NCBI RefSeq assembly: GCF_900176375.1
Contig: NZ_FWYF01000001.1
Coordinates: forward strand, 806,001 to 870,000
DNA: 64,000 nucleotides
Origin: Reichenbachiella faecimaris
Lineage (GTDB): Bacteria > Bacteroidota > Bacteroidia > Cytophagales > Cyclobacteriaceae
Direction: 5' to 3'
Shown: piece after piece, positions 26,141-35,976 of the stretch
Position numbering within the stretch: position 1 is the first letter of the stretch
Layout: each line of letters starts with the position of its first letter
Position numbers and translations under genes: made by a program
Notes under the pieces: generated by a model
The model's database searches: none
What the model was told of the DNA's origin: nothing
What the model saw: the letters and a program-made list of their open reading frames with translations, nothing else

Positions 26141-28948
26141 ATGTACCTGAAAAAAATCCTTCCGCTCTTCCTCATCATTAGTGCTACACAGTTGCAAGCA
26201 CAAAACTTCTTAAAACAATTAGGTGAATTAGCTACTGACAAAATTGGCGAAAAAGGCACTGACATGAGAGGTTCAATTGATTCTATTGACTTCCAATTTG
26301 CCATTTCCATCAATCAAGGTGCTGGTTTTTTTGATATTGAACAAAAGGGAGAAACCTTTTCAAAGGTACTCTATGGATTTAAAGAACAAGAGGACAAAAC
26401 ACCTTTGGATCTGGCTAGAGATTCTCTTGAAATTGCCATAGGCTTGTACAATATCAGAAGGTACGAAATGTCCGAATACCAAACCAAAAGGACTTTGGAG
26501 TATATGGAATCTTCGTCTCTTGAAGACGAAGTTGTCTACCTTAGAGTGATATCCAACCTAGGTTTAATCAATCTTACTCAAGGAAAAATAGCTGAAGCTA
26601 CAGCATATATCAATCAAGCACTCTCAAAAGCAGAAGAGCAGCTGGGGTCTAAAAGTATGGCCTATCTGGCCAACCTGAATAATCTTGCTAAAAAAGAACA
26701 GCTGCTGGGAGAATACACCAAAGCTGAAAAAATGTTTGACGAAGCACTAGAGCTCTCAAAGGAAAATTATGATGGAAGTATGCAGCAGGCTATCATCCTC
26801 AACAACAAGGCCATGCTCTATCAAACCATTGGTCAATATGAGCGTGCCATTGATTTAATGAAACAAGCCAATAACCTTTCCAATCAAGCCATTAAAAAGC
26901 CATTGCAAGGGGAACGTTCATTTGACAACAGAAAGTTTCAAGCCAATCTAGCATTTGTCTACCAGGCAGCTAAACAGTACCAGAAAGCCGAGGCCATCCT
27001 GCTCGAACTTAAAAAAATAGCAGAAAACAGACGACAAACCAAAAACGCTGAATATGCAGCACTGGTTAATCAGCTCGGTATTTTGTACATCCAAATGAAT
27101 AGGTACGAAAAAGTTCGTGGTCTTTTCGTAGAAGCCTTGAACGTTTACAAGAAACGCTGGGGTGAAAACAACATCTACTTTGCCAAAACCGCAATGGATT
27201 TGGGTAATTTTCATAGGATCCAAGGACAGTATGAGGATGCCCAAAATTGGCTTACCAAGTCATTCGACATTCGAAAATCACTTCTGAACAATACCCACCC
27301 AGCATACGTAGAGTCGCAAGAAAGCCTGGCTATCCTTTATTGGAAAATGAATCAACCAGAAAGGGCTTATCCCCTGTACCAAGAAGTGATGGATCAAACA
27401 ATGACTTTATTGCACAACTTTTTTCCTGCTATGAGTGAGGCCGAAAAGACACACTATTGGGATATCACTTCTCCACGATTTCAACGATTTTACAATTTTG
27501 CCATCTCTTATTTAGAACAAAAGCCAGAGCTGACAAAAACAATATTCGAATACAATCTGGATACCAAAGGCATATTACTAAGCAATGCCACCAAAATAAG
27601 AAATCAAATATTAGCTAGTAATAATGAGGGGCTCATAGCTGACTATCTGGCTTGGCAAGATCAAAAAGACCAACTAGCCAGACTTTATTCCTATTCAAAG
27701 GCCAAACTAAAATCTCAAAAAATTGATTTGAAACAGCTGGAAGCTGAAGCCAATCAATTGGAAAAAAGTATCTCCGAGCGCTCTGCTAATTTCGCAGGAA
27801 CTTCTCCAGTTGAAATAGACCTTGCAGGCTTTAAAAGTAAATTAAACCCTCAAGAGGCTATTGTAGACATGATAAGGGTGAATAAATATGACCAAGACTT
27901 TACAGGAGAAAGCACCTATCTGGCATTGATACTAGATGCCACCTCCACACGTCCGATCTTAATTGAAATTCCAGATGGAAATTTGCTTGAAGGAAAATCC
28001 TTACTGCGATATAGAAATAGCATTAAACATAAAATTGAAGACACTCACTCCTATGCCAACTTTTGGGGAGCAATAGAGCCTCATATAATTGGGAAGAGCA
28101 AAATTTACTTTTCGCCTGATGGCGTCTATAATCAAGTAAATATCAATACCCTGCAAACTCAAAATGATCAATACCTAATTGACAAATACAACATTGTCAT
28201 GGTCGGAAATGCAAAAGATATCATCCAAAATCAACAGAAATCCACACTTACAAAAAATGCATTCTTACTAGGCTATCCTGACTACCAAACGGACGAAGTG
28301 ACCCCACTTCCAGGCACGCAGGTAGAGATTGAGTCTATCTCGAAGCTTCTTGCAAACAATGGTTTCAAACTATCCAAAAACCTGTCGGAATCTGCTACTG
28401 AAGACAATCTTAAAAAGATCGATAATCCTGGAGTAGTGCACATTGCCACGCACGGATATTTTCAACCAGACGAAGAGGTGAGCAATGAGTCGTCTTTTGG
28501 GGTGCATTACGATAATGCAAAAAACAACCCATTGCTTAGATCTGGGCTATTACTGGCCAATGTAGGACAGTCCTTAATTGACACTGTCTCCACTGACATA
28601 ACCGTACAAAACAATGGCATTCTCACAGCCTACGAGGCCATCAACCTTGATCTTACCCATACAGAGTTGGTGGTGCTTAGTGCATGTGAAACTGGATTGG
28701 GCGAAATCAAAGCTGGCGAAGGTGTGTATGGATTGCAACGTGCCTTCCAAATAGCTGGAGCAAACTCACTGATCATGAGCCTATGGAAAGTAAATGATGA
28801 GGCCACTCAAAAGCTCATGTCCGCTTTCTATACCAACTGGATGTCAGGCATGAAAAAGCATCAGGCTTTCCACCAAGCACAGCTAAAACTTAAAAAGGAA
28901 TTTAAAAACCCTTATAACTGGGGGGCATTCGTAATGATAGGAGAATGA
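26141..28948 (+). CDS. Secreted TPR-CHAT protein (caspase-like peptidase homologue)
   Basis: 935 aa from ATG 26141, with signal peptide ending at LQAQ. About 100-420 holds tetratricopeptide repeats (ALSKAEEQLG, LANLNNLAKKEQLLGEYTKAEKMFDEAL in segments). A linker helix bundle follows, then a C-terminal CHAT domain from about 600. The catalytic dyad is intact: His771 in HIATHGYF and Cys849 in LSACETGLG, plus AFQIAGANSLIMSLW. CHAT domains are cysteine peptidases of the caspase/separase clan. A secreted form differs from cytoplasmic CRISPR-linked Craspase. The target protein is unknown; a site-specific envelope protease or scaffold is inferred. Confidence 0.85.
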   Translation: MYLKKILPLFLIISATQLQAQNFLKQLGELATDKIGEKGTDMRGSIDSIDFQFAISINQGAGFFDIEQKGETFSKVLYGFKEQEDKTPLDLARDSLEIAIGLYNIRRYEMSEYQTKRTLEYMESSSLEDEVVYLRVISNLGLINLTQGKIAEATAYINQALSKAEEQLGSKSMAYLANLNNLAKKEQLLGEYTKAEKMFDEALELSKENYDGSMQQAIILNNKAMLYQTIGQYERAIDLMKQANNLSNQAIKKPLQGERSFDNRKFQANLAFVYQAAKQYQKAEAILLELKKIAENRRQTKNAEYAALVNQLGILYIQMNRYEKVRGLFVEALNVYKKRWGENNIYFAKTAMDLGNFHRIQGQYEDAQNWLTKSFDIRKSLLNNTHPAYVESQESLAILYWKMNQPERAYPLYQEVMDQTMTLLHNFFPAMSEAEKTHYWDITSPRFQRFYNFAISYLEQKPELTKTIFEYNLDTKGILLSNATKIRNQILASNNEGLIADYLAWQDQKDQLARLYSYSKAKLKSQKIDLKQLEAEANQLEKSISERSANFAGTSPVEIDLAGFKSKLNPQEAIVDMIRVNKYDQDFTGESTYLALILDATSTRPILIEIPDGNLLEGKSLLRYRNSIKHKIEDTHSYANFWGAIEPHIIGKSKIYFSPDGVYNQVNINTLQTQNDQYLIDKYNIVMVGNAKDIIQNQQKSTLTKNAFLLGYPDYQTDEVTPLPGTQVEIESISKLLANNGFKLSKNLSESATEDNLKKIDNPGVVHIATHGYFQPDEEVSNESSFGVHYDNAKNNPLLRSGLLLANVGQSLIDTVSTDITVQNNGILTAYEAINLDLTHTELVVLSACETGLGEIKAGEGVYGLQRAFQIAGANSLIMSLWKVNDEATQKLMSAFYTNWMSGMKKHQAFHQAQLKLKKEFKNPYNWGAFVMIGE

Positions 28949-28960
28949 TCAATTGACCAA

Positions 28961-29569
28961 TCACTTATTGGGCATCGTCCGGAATACCAAATCCCAAATG
29001 GGAGTAGTAACCCCAAACGCACGCTCAGGCTGCTTATAGTGATGTATCCCGTGGTGCACCCAGAAAAATTTGAAGAAATTTTTTGGTGGTTGAAACGCAT
29101 GAATCATGAAATGAATCCAAAGGTATCCTGCATAGCCCATCAAAAATCCTGGGAGAAACCCCCAGACTAATTCACCCATTGCAAATCTGAACAACCAGAA
29201 AAATAAAAACGAAATAGTCAGACTTAACGGTACGGGCATCGCCAGTCTGTCCCTGTCCTTAGGATGATCATGATGAACGCCATGCATGGTATATACGACT
29301 TTCTTTCTTGCAGGCGTGGTTTCTGGCATGTGAAACAAAAATCTGTGCATCAGGTATTCTACAAACGTGAAAGCTAACATCCCTGCCAAAAATAAAAGAA
29401 CAAGGGTGATTGCATTCAAGCCATATTCGGAGGCTCCAGTATATATCAAATAGGAAGAGACTACTGAAAAAGCAATCAATGGCATTGAAATATGGGTCCT
29501 GGTTAGTTTTTCTAAGATTGGATTCTTAAAAACTCTTCCGGTTCCAGAATTTTTGGCTTTGTTTTCCAT
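28961..29569 (-). CDS. Fatty acid hydroxylase superfamily protein (FA2H-like)
   Basis: 202 aa with about four TM segments and the di-iron His motifs EYLMHRFLFHMP, HGVHHDHPKDRDRLAMP and HHGIHHYKQPERAFG. The pattern is close to fatty acid 2-hydroxylase (Scs7 type). This suggests 2-hydroxylation of acyl chains in sphingolipids or sulfonolipids, lipids known in Bacteroidota (inference). The gene has its own promoter and is convergent with the TPR-CHAT gene, 12 nt apart. Confidence 0.82.
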   Translation of the reverse strand: MENKAKNSGTGRVFKNPILEKLTRTHISMPLIAFSVVSSYLIYTGASEYGLNAITLVLLFLAGMLAFTFVEYLMHRFLFHMPETTPARKKVVYTMHGVHHDHPKDRDRLAMPVPLSLTISFLFFWLFRFAMGELVWGFLPGFLMGYAGYLWIHFMIHAFQPPKNFFKFFWVHHGIHHYKQPERAFGVTTPIWDLVFRTMPNK

Positions 29570-29608
29570 GAAACAATAATACTAACAATTAAATCAAGTT
29601 TTGAACTG

Positions 29609-29640
29609 CAAACATATCTATAAACCTAAAACAAATGCAA
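29609..29640 (-). promoter_or_regulatory. Promoter of the FA2H-like gene
   Basis: On the minus strand, TTG (complement of 29638-29640) and a perfect TATGTTTG (complement of 29609-29616), 21 nt apart. It matches the Bacteroidota TAnnTTTG promoter and lies 40 nt before the ATG. Confidence 0.55.
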
Positions 29641-29679
29641 TAACAAGCAATTCATTTTAATATGACAAATGTCACTAGA

Positions 29680-30825
29680 TTATTTGACAACAATATTTTC
29701 TTTGAATTCGGAGACTACCTCTTGATAAAAGTTTTCATACATAGGTAGAATATTGGAGAGTTCGAACTCTTTAGCTCTTTTGAGTGCGGCAGTTTTAAAA
29801 CGCGGCAAGTTATCTTTGTCAAGAACCTGCAATGCTTTCGCAGCCATATCCTCAATGTCTCCTACATTACACAAAAAGCCCGTTTCTCCATCCACATTGA
29901 GCTCTGGCAACCCGCCTGCATTAGTGGAAATCAAAGGTACTTCACACGCCATAGCTTCCAGCGCTGCCAAACCAAAGCTTTCTTTTTCTGAAGTCATCAA
30001 AAACAAATCGGAGACACTTAAAACTTCTTCTACGGCTTCCAACTTGCCTAAAAACCTCACGTCATCCATGCTGCAAGACTGCTCTGCTAATTTTTCAATA
30101 ACCGACCGCTCTGGCCCGTCCCCAACAAGTAATAGTTTGGCGGGGACTGTTTTCCTCACTTCATTAAATACTTTGACTACGTCCTGTACTCTTTTCACTT
30201 TTCTAAAGTTGGAAGTATGTACAATGAGCATCTCGCCATTTGGGCAAATGGCTTTTTTGAAATGATCCTTTTTTTGTTTTTTAAACCTGTCGAGATCAAT
30301 AAAGTTAGGAATTACTTTAATCTCTTTGGTGATTTTAAAATGATCATAAGTATCCTTGCTCAAATCACTAGACACGGCTGTGATCCCATCGGACTGATTA
30401 ATAGAAAATGTCACAACTGGCTCTAAGGAAGCATCCTTACCTACAATTGTTATATCAGTACCATGAAGTGTCGTGATAAACGGCACATGCAAATCCTCCA
30501 TTTTCAAAATCTCCCGAGCCATATAGGCAGCAGAGGCATGAGGCACAGCATAGTGCACATGAAATAAATCTAGCTTTTCTTTTTTAGCTACATCAACCAT
30601 TTTGCTGGCCAGGGCAATTTCATAAGGGGGATATTGAAAAAGAGGGTAAGGTTTGATATCTACCTCGTGGTAAAATAGGTTCTCGTTGAAGAAATCAAGT
30701 CGCGTAGGTTGAGAGTAGGTGATAAAATGAACCTTATGCCCCTCTGCTGCCATAGCCTTGCCTAATTCAGTGGCAACTACTCCAGATCCTCCATAAGTCG
30801 GATAACAAACAACTCCTATATTCAT
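29680..30825 (-). CDS. bshA: N-acetyl-alpha-D-glucosaminyl L-malate synthase, bacillithiol biosynthesis
   Basis: 381 aa, GT4 family, cytoplasmic. It joins GlcNAc from UDP-GlcNAc to L-malate, the first step of the low-molecular-weight thiol bacillithiol. Seen: the near-diagnostic N-terminus MNIGVVCYPTYGGSGVVATE, HVHYAVPHASAAY, TLHGTDITIVG, IPNFIDLDRF, and the EX7E-type ESFGLAALEAMACEVPLI. Length and motif order match the family closely. No bshB or bshC in the window. Confidence 0.93.
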   Translation of the reverse strand: MNIGVVCYPTYGGSGVVATELGKAMAAEGHKVHFITYSQPTRLDFFNENLFYHEVDIKPYPLFQYPPYEIALASKMVDVAKKEKLDLFHVHYAVPHASAAYMAREILKMEDLHVPFITTLHGTDITIVGKDASLEPVVTFSINQSDGITAVSSDLSKDTYDHFKITKEIKVIPNFIDLDRFKKQKKDHFKKAICPNGEMLIVHTSNFRKVKRVQDVVKVFNEVRKTVPAKLLLVGDGPERSVIEKLAEQSCSMDDVRFLGKLEAVEEVLSVSDLFLMTSEKESFGLAALEAMACEVPLISTNAGGLPELNVDGETGFLCNVGDIEDMAAKALQVLDKDNLPRFKTAALKRAKEFELSNILPMYENFYQEVVSEFKENIVVK

Positions 30826-30913
30826 GTATTGCTTAAAATTTTATTCACGTTTAGGCTTGGATGCTGCGAAATTAGGTTGCTAACCATTACTAAACTCACA
30901 TCCTAACATAATA

Positions 30914-33616
30914 TTAGCTTCCTGGGTTCGATTCCTTTTCTAAGTTTAAAAACGATTCATACATCAGGTCGTGGATTTTAGTACGAGTATTACTTTCTAT
31001 AAGTTTATAATTCTGAGGATCGGGGTATATTCGATTTGAAAGGAAAATATAAACCAAGTTGTATTTAGGATCAGCCCAGATCAGTGTACCCGTAAAACCT
31101 GAGTGTCCAAAAGACTGCTTTGAAGCATATTTAGATGCATTGCCTACAGATTGATAAGGTTTGTCCCACCCCATGGCTCTTCGATCATTTTCATTCTTTT
31201 TGGAAGTAAAAATCTGAACTACAGAGTCAGAAAAGTACCTTACCCCACCATAATATCCGCCTTGTATCAGCATCTGCATATACTTAGCCAAATCATTGGC
31301 ATTCGAAAACAAGCCTGCATGGCCACTTACACCACCCAATAAAGCAGCATTCTTATCGTGCACGATACCTTGCAATAGTTCAGATCGGAAATACTTATCT
31401 TCTTCAGTGGGCGCTATTTGTTCCTTGGGAATTTTATTCAATGGGTTGAAAAATGTGTAATCCATCCCTAATGGACGATAGATCAACTCATCTAATGATT
31501 GATCAAAATCGCAGGCACAGTTTTCCTCTACGAGATCTTTCATGAGCATAAAGCCTAAGTCACTATATAGATAACGGTAAGTGCCATCCTTGTTAGACAA
31601 ACTGTTGTAAGATGAACGAGCAATCCAGGACTGTATGGAGTCACCCCAATTAATTGCATGATAGGAGTATTTTCTTCGCCATTTGCGTTCTTTATATAGG
31701 AAGCTAGCACTATCAGAAAAGTATTTGGCATTCCGCCAAAAGGGAATGTAGGATTTCAAACCTGATTGATGAGTTAAAATATCATCCACTGACAGTTGCG
31801 CCTTGGTAGAATCCAGATTCGAGATATAATCCCCTACATGTGCACTCAAAGTCATTTTCCCTTGTTGCATTCTATGCATCAGTGCTGGAACTGTTGCTAC
31901 CGTTTTGGTAACAGAAGCAATATCATATACATGATCCCATTGCACTGGGGTCAAACTGTCATAAGTCAAATACCCGAAATTTTTATCGTAAACTACCTGC
32001 CCATCCTTCACCATCATAATCTGACAGCCAGGCATCATCTCTTCGCGAATCGCCTGAGCTATCAATGTATCTATTCGACTCAAGATTTGTCGATCCACCT
32101 TACTTTCATCATTTTGAAAATATTTTAATCGTCCAATTGACTGGGAACTTAGACCTCTTCTACTCAAATCATCTTGAAAATAACCTGGTAATGCTCCCGA
32201 GATACTTCGAGCGCCAAAGGCCATTTCCACAAGTATTTCTAGTTTTGAATGCGAATCATCTGGATTCCAAATCACAGTGGCATTCAGATTTTCGGCCAGC
32301 ATTCTTTTATCTTCTCCCTCAAGGAACACCACAACTGACCTGTGCGAACTTAAAGAATCACAAAATGCACGAGCCAATACCAAATCAGAAAGGGTCGTCA
32401 AATCAATAAGAAATAATGCATCAGTAGAGGTCTTGCTTATCAAGGAATCAACACCTTGAATCATACTGGACAGTGGCCAATGTATTCCTGTCAGATATCT
32501 ATCAACATGTTGTTCAAATGCTATTTGATCAGAAATAGTATGAATTTTCCAACCTTCTAGATGGCCAATTGGCACCAAATCATTCAAATGCTGAGTTAAT
32601 ATGACATCCCTACATTTGAATAGGTTTTTTATTTGATCCCAATCTGTTGAAATATCTGATGGCTCTTGAAGCACTTGCTCTACCTGATGAAGCAACCCAA
32701 AATATTTTCTCACTTGATGCCTGTAATAACCCTTGGATGGAATACCCTCAATCAAAATAGCATTGATGAAGCTTTGTGGTTTTGATGATTGGTGCATGGT
32801 CATGATTCCAACTCCTCGCTCCATTTGTTTTACGGAAGTTTCCACATTAGCCAGCTCCCCTAGCACAATTCTTTTTTCTTTGGTTTCCTTTCTATATTTC
32901 TTGAGCGTTGTCTTATCTAGCACTCCATCTGGTTTAATCTGACTGGCATCCAGAATCCTGAGTTTACTTTGATCAAAAAATGAATGTTTTGAAAATACAG
33001 CCATTGGTTTCTTGGTTAAGAAATAGTCTATCCCTCCAGCATTCAGCCCATCTAGGTATTTGGCCACCTTCTTAAATTCATGCTGAGAATAATAAGCTGG
33101 TAATTCTTTGATTTGAATTAGCCCAAAACCCATTTCGCGCAAATCATTGGCATGAGCCTGCCCAAGCCAATAAACCAGACTATCATTGGTAAAGCACTCT
33201 ACTGAAAGTTGGCTTGGATAATTAGATGATTCATTAAATGGCAATTCAAATATGTCATGGATGGCAGCTATATGGAGTAGCGGCTCTGATCGCCATTTTC
33301 GATTGTTGACTATCCATGTTTTCACTTCGTCAGAATTGCCATTCGGTACAATAACCCCTCCAATGCCATACATACGAATAAGGCTCTCTGCTTCCACTCG
33401 ATCCGCAAAATCATTAAAATCAATGAGTTCGTAAAATAGTGTGGGAAGTGTAGATTTACTCTTCGCCCATTGAGCAAAAAGGCTATCCTTCTCTATTGGG
33501 TCTGGCGAAATGCGATTTGCTCCAAACGAGCAAAAACTAATCCCTATCAGGTAAAAAAGAAGACCAACTCTACCTGTAATTGTCCGTAATAAAATAGAAA
33601 CTAAGTAAGTTTGCAT
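30914..33616 (-). CDS. Secreted fusion: degenerate GH3-like domain plus serine hydrolase (beta-lactamase fold)
   Basis: 900 aa with an N-terminal hydrophobic signal segment. Residues about 40-500 follow the layout of GH3 (NagZ-type) plus C-terminal GH3 sandwich: LPTLFYELIDFNDF, GIGGVIVPNGN, HANDLREMGFGLI. The usual KHFPGHG and DSH-type catalytic motifs are missing. Residues about 540-890 are a class C beta-lactamase-like domain: SxxK Ser568/Lys571 in DIASVTKT, YSD in YLYSDLGFML, HSG in FGHSGFTGT. In Bacteroidota such fusions are thought to act on peptidoglycan-derived muropeptides; here only the hydrolase half looks active. Confidence 0.82.
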   Translation of the reverse strand: MQTYLVSILLRTITGRVGLLFYLIGISFCSFGANRISPDPIEKDSLFAQWAKSKSTLPTLFYELIDFNDFADRVEAESLIRMYGIGGVIVPNGNSDEVKTWIVNNRKWRSEPLLHIAAIHDIFELPFNESSNYPSQLSVECFTNDSLVYWLGQAHANDLREMGFGLIQIKELPAYYSQHEFKKVAKYLDGLNAGGIDYFLTKKPMAVFSKHSFFDQSKLRILDASQIKPDGVLDKTTLKKYRKETKEKRIVLGELANVETSVKQMERGVGIMTMHQSSKPQSFINAILIEGIPSKGYYRHQVRKYFGLLHQVEQVLQEPSDISTDWDQIKNLFKCRDVILTQHLNDLVPIGHLEGWKIHTISDQIAFEQHVDRYLTGIHWPLSSMIQGVDSLISKTSTDALFLIDLTTLSDLVLARAFCDSLSSHRSVVVFLEGEDKRMLAENLNATVIWNPDDSHSKLEILVEMAFGARSISGALPGYFQDDLSRRGLSSQSIGRLKYFQNDESKVDRQILSRIDTLIAQAIREEMMPGCQIMMVKDGQVVYDKNFGYLTYDSLTPVQWDHVYDIASVTKTVATVPALMHRMQQGKMTLSAHVGDYISNLDSTKAQLSVDDILTHQSGLKSYIPFWRNAKYFSDSASFLYKERKWRRKYSYHAINWGDSIQSWIARSSYNSLSNKDGTYRYLYSDLGFMLMKDLVEENCACDFDQSLDELIYRPLGMDYTFFNPLNKIPKEQIAPTEEDKYFRSELLQGIVHDKNAALLGGVSGHAGLFSNANDLAKYMQMLIQGGYYGGVRYFSDSVVQIFTSKKNENDRRAMGWDKPYQSVGNASKYASKQSFGHSGFTGTLIWADPKYNLVYIFLSNRIYPDPQNYKLIESNTRTKIHDLMYESFLNLEKESNPGS

Positions 33617-33775
33617 ACAGAATAATCAAAGTATTACTACAGGTGGATGGAAGTAGTTAGGCTGAAAATTATTCATATAATAATTAACCAACGAACGCCT
33701 TGCATAAAGAGTGCCATTTTTTTCCATCAATGGTAATTTATGATTTGATTTGTTGAGAATAAAGAATATTGCTTT

Positions 33776-34126
33776 ATGAAATTCCCTTCATTAATCCGTA
33801 CGAGTAAATTCAGCCAGTTTCACTACGAGCCTCGCTACTACGACCCCATCAAAGAGGAGATTGAGGGGAAACTCAAAGCTGCTCGTGCCAATAAAGACAC
33901 GGAGAATCCTTCTACTCAATATGCCTCTAGTATAAGTGCTGCCTTTAGAAAAAGAGAACGCAAGTCGAGCCAAGCGTCAGTGGTTCAAATGCTAATCGCA
34001 GCAGCTATGCTGGTTACATTTGTAGGTTGGGTATTTTATGGCAACGACGTCTTTTATATCTATTTATTACTTTCTCCTCTCTATTTCTATTTTAGACTAA
34101 AAGGAAGAAATAAATCCAAAAATTAA
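33776..34126 (+). CDS. Small membrane protein upstream of mutL
   Basis: 116 aa. The N-terminal soluble part is rich in Arg, Lys and Tyr (FHYEPRYYDPIKEEIEGKL). Two TM helices lie near 71-88 and 92-108, with a basic C-terminus. It is read into mutL with one shared base (TAATG), so translation is coupled. Unknown function. Similar small proteins appear to precede mutL in related bacteria (from memory, not checked). Confidence 0.75.
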   Translation: MKFPSLIRTSKFSQFHYEPRYYDPIKEEIEGKLKAARANKDTENPSTQYASSISAAFRKRERKSSQASVVQMLIAAAMLVTFVGWVFYGNDVFYIYLLLSPLYFYFRLKGRNKSKN

Positions 34127-35973
34127 TGCCAGACATTATTAATCTACTACCGGATGCTATCGCTAACCAAATAGCAGCAGGCGAAGTAGTACAGCGACCC
34201 GCTTCTGTAGTCAAAGAATTGCTTGAAAATAGTGTAGATGCTGGCGCGACTCATATTGAATTGATTATCAATGATGCCGGGAAAGTCCTGATTCAGGTCA
34301 TTGATAATGGTTTAGGTATGTCTGAAACTGATGCTCGCATGTGCTTTGAGCGGCACGCCACTTCTAAAATTTCTACTTCAGAAGACCTTTTCAAAATTAA
34401 AACCATGGGCTTTCGTGGTGAAGCATTGGCTTCCATTGCTGCTGTCGCTCGTGTAGAACTGAAGTCTAAAACAGGTGAGGCCGAACTCGGAACTTTCATC
34501 CATATTGAAGCCTCAGAGACCAAAAAACAACAACCTGTCTCCACTAATCAAGGTACATCTATTGCCGTTAAGAACTTATTTTACAACGTACCTGCCAGAC
34601 GAAATTTTCTCAAAAGTAATCCTGTAGAAATGCGTCACATCCTGGATGAATTTCATCGTGTGGCGTTATCCAACCCAGCTATTGGCTTTTCACTGACCCA
34701 AAACGACAAAGAAATCTATCTGCTACCAGCAGGCAAGCTGAGTCAAAGAATCGTTTCTCTATTTGGGAAAAATTATCAGAAGCAACTCATTACTTGTCAG
34801 GAGGAAACTCACTGGCTGGAGGTGCATGGCTATATTGGTACTCCTGAGTTTTGTAAAAAGACTCGAGGCGAGCAGTTCTTCTTTATCAACAACAGGTTCA
34901 TCAAAAGCAGTTATCTCAATCATGCAGTTCAGGGTGCTTATGAAGGCATGATTCAGGAAGGCCAGTTTCCATTTTACGCCTTATTTATTGAAATGAATCC
35001 CGTGCATATTGACATCAACGTACACCCTACCAAAACAGAGGTTAAGTTTGATGATGAACGCAGCGTCTACGGCATTATCAAAGCAGCTGTCAAACAAGCC
35101 TTGGGTACTCACAATGTGACGCCAAGTTTGGATTTTGGATCTGACGTGAACTTCAAGAATTTGGCGATAGATAATTCTCATTTTAATGCCCCTACTAAGT
35201 CAGAGGGAAACTATGGCAGTTTTAAATCTTTGGATAAACAAGGCAAAAGCACACGATGGGACGAAATGTACGAACAGGCCATTGACGAGTCCAGACCTTC
35301 TCCTGCTGAAATCAGACAAGAAGAATTGGCTGGGTTGGATACACCCCAGATGATATTCCAAAGCGAAGTAAATACACAGCAGTCAGCTGATCTTGAAGTT
35401 GAAGAGTCCAATGCCAAGCCCGTTTTGATGCATGAGAAGTATGTGCTCAAACAGGTGAAAAAAGGTGTGATGGTCGTGGATGTGATATTAGCCCATGAGC
35501 GCATACTATATGAAAAGTATCTGGAAACACTTCATAAAAAATCAGGTACATCTCAACGCAGTTTGTTTCCAGTGACCTTTGAAATGAATCCAGCAGACTA
35601 TTCTCTCGTCATGGAACTGAAAGAAGAAATCAGTGCTTTGGGTTTTGAGTTTGAAGAATTTGGCAAAAATACCATAGCCATCAATGGTGTTCCAGCTGAC
35701 ATCAAAAACATCAATGAAAAGGAACTTTTCGAAGGATTATTGGAGCAATTCAAATTCAATAAATCAGAGCTTTCGCTGAGTACTCAAGAAAATATGGCTC
35801 GATCTATTGCAAAAAGGTCAGCCAGCAAAACAAAAATTTCAAATGACAGTATAGAGTTAAGGACTTTGATCGACAGGCTATTTGCTTGTCACCAACCCAA
35901 CTATACGCCAAACGGCACCCCAACATTTATTATATTGGGACTTGAGAAAATTGCAGAATTTTTTAATCAATAG
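34126..35973 (+). CDS. mutL: DNA mismatch repair protein MutL
   Basis: 615 aa. GHKL ATPase: ELLENSVDAGA, DNGLGM, TMGFRGEALASIAAVA. The middle S5 domain has NVHPTKTEVKFDDE, and a linker and C-terminal dimerisation domain follow. MutL couples MutS mismatch recognition to strand cleavage. Odd: the nuclease motif usually read as DQHRAHER in this phylum is D452-V-I-L-A-H-E-R here, so Q and the metal-site His are replaced while the two Glu remain. No CPHGRP motif at the end (CHQPNYTPNGTPTF instead). Nuclease activity is therefore uncertain, while the ATPase looks intact. Confidence 0.95.
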   Translation: MPDIINLLPDAIANQIAAGEVVQRPASVVKELLENSVDAGATHIELIINDAGKVLIQVIDNGLGMSETDARMCFERHATSKISTSEDLFKIKTMGFRGEALASIAAVARVELKSKTGEAELGTFIHIEASETKKQQPVSTNQGTSIAVKNLFYNVPARRNFLKSNPVEMRHILDEFHRVALSNPAIGFSLTQNDKEIYLLPAGKLSQRIVSLFGKNYQKQLITCQEETHWLEVHGYIGTPEFCKKTRGEQFFFINNRFIKSSYLNHAVQGAYEGMIQEGQFPFYALFIEMNPVHIDINVHPTKTEVKFDDERSVYGIIKAAVKQALGTHNVTPSLDFGSDVNFKNLAIDNSHFNAPTKSEGNYGSFKSLDKQGKSTRWDEMYEQAIDESRPSPAEIRQEELAGLDTPQMIFQSEVNTQQSADLEVEESNAKPVLMHEKYVLKQVKKGVMVVDVILAHERILYEKYLETLHKKSGTSQRSLFPVTFEMNPADYSLVMELKEEISALGFEFEEFGKNTIAINGVPADIKNINEKELFEGLLEQFKFNKSELSLSTQENMARSIAKRSASKTKISNDSIELRTLIDRLFACHQPNYTPNGTPTFIILGLEKIAEFFNQ

Positions 35974-35976
35974 CGC

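Noticed and set aside
26141-28948. TPR-CHAT as part of a type III-E CRISPR (Craspase) system
   Set aside because: No gRAMP/Cas7-11, no CRISPR repeats and no other cas gene in the window; the protein has a Sec signal peptide.
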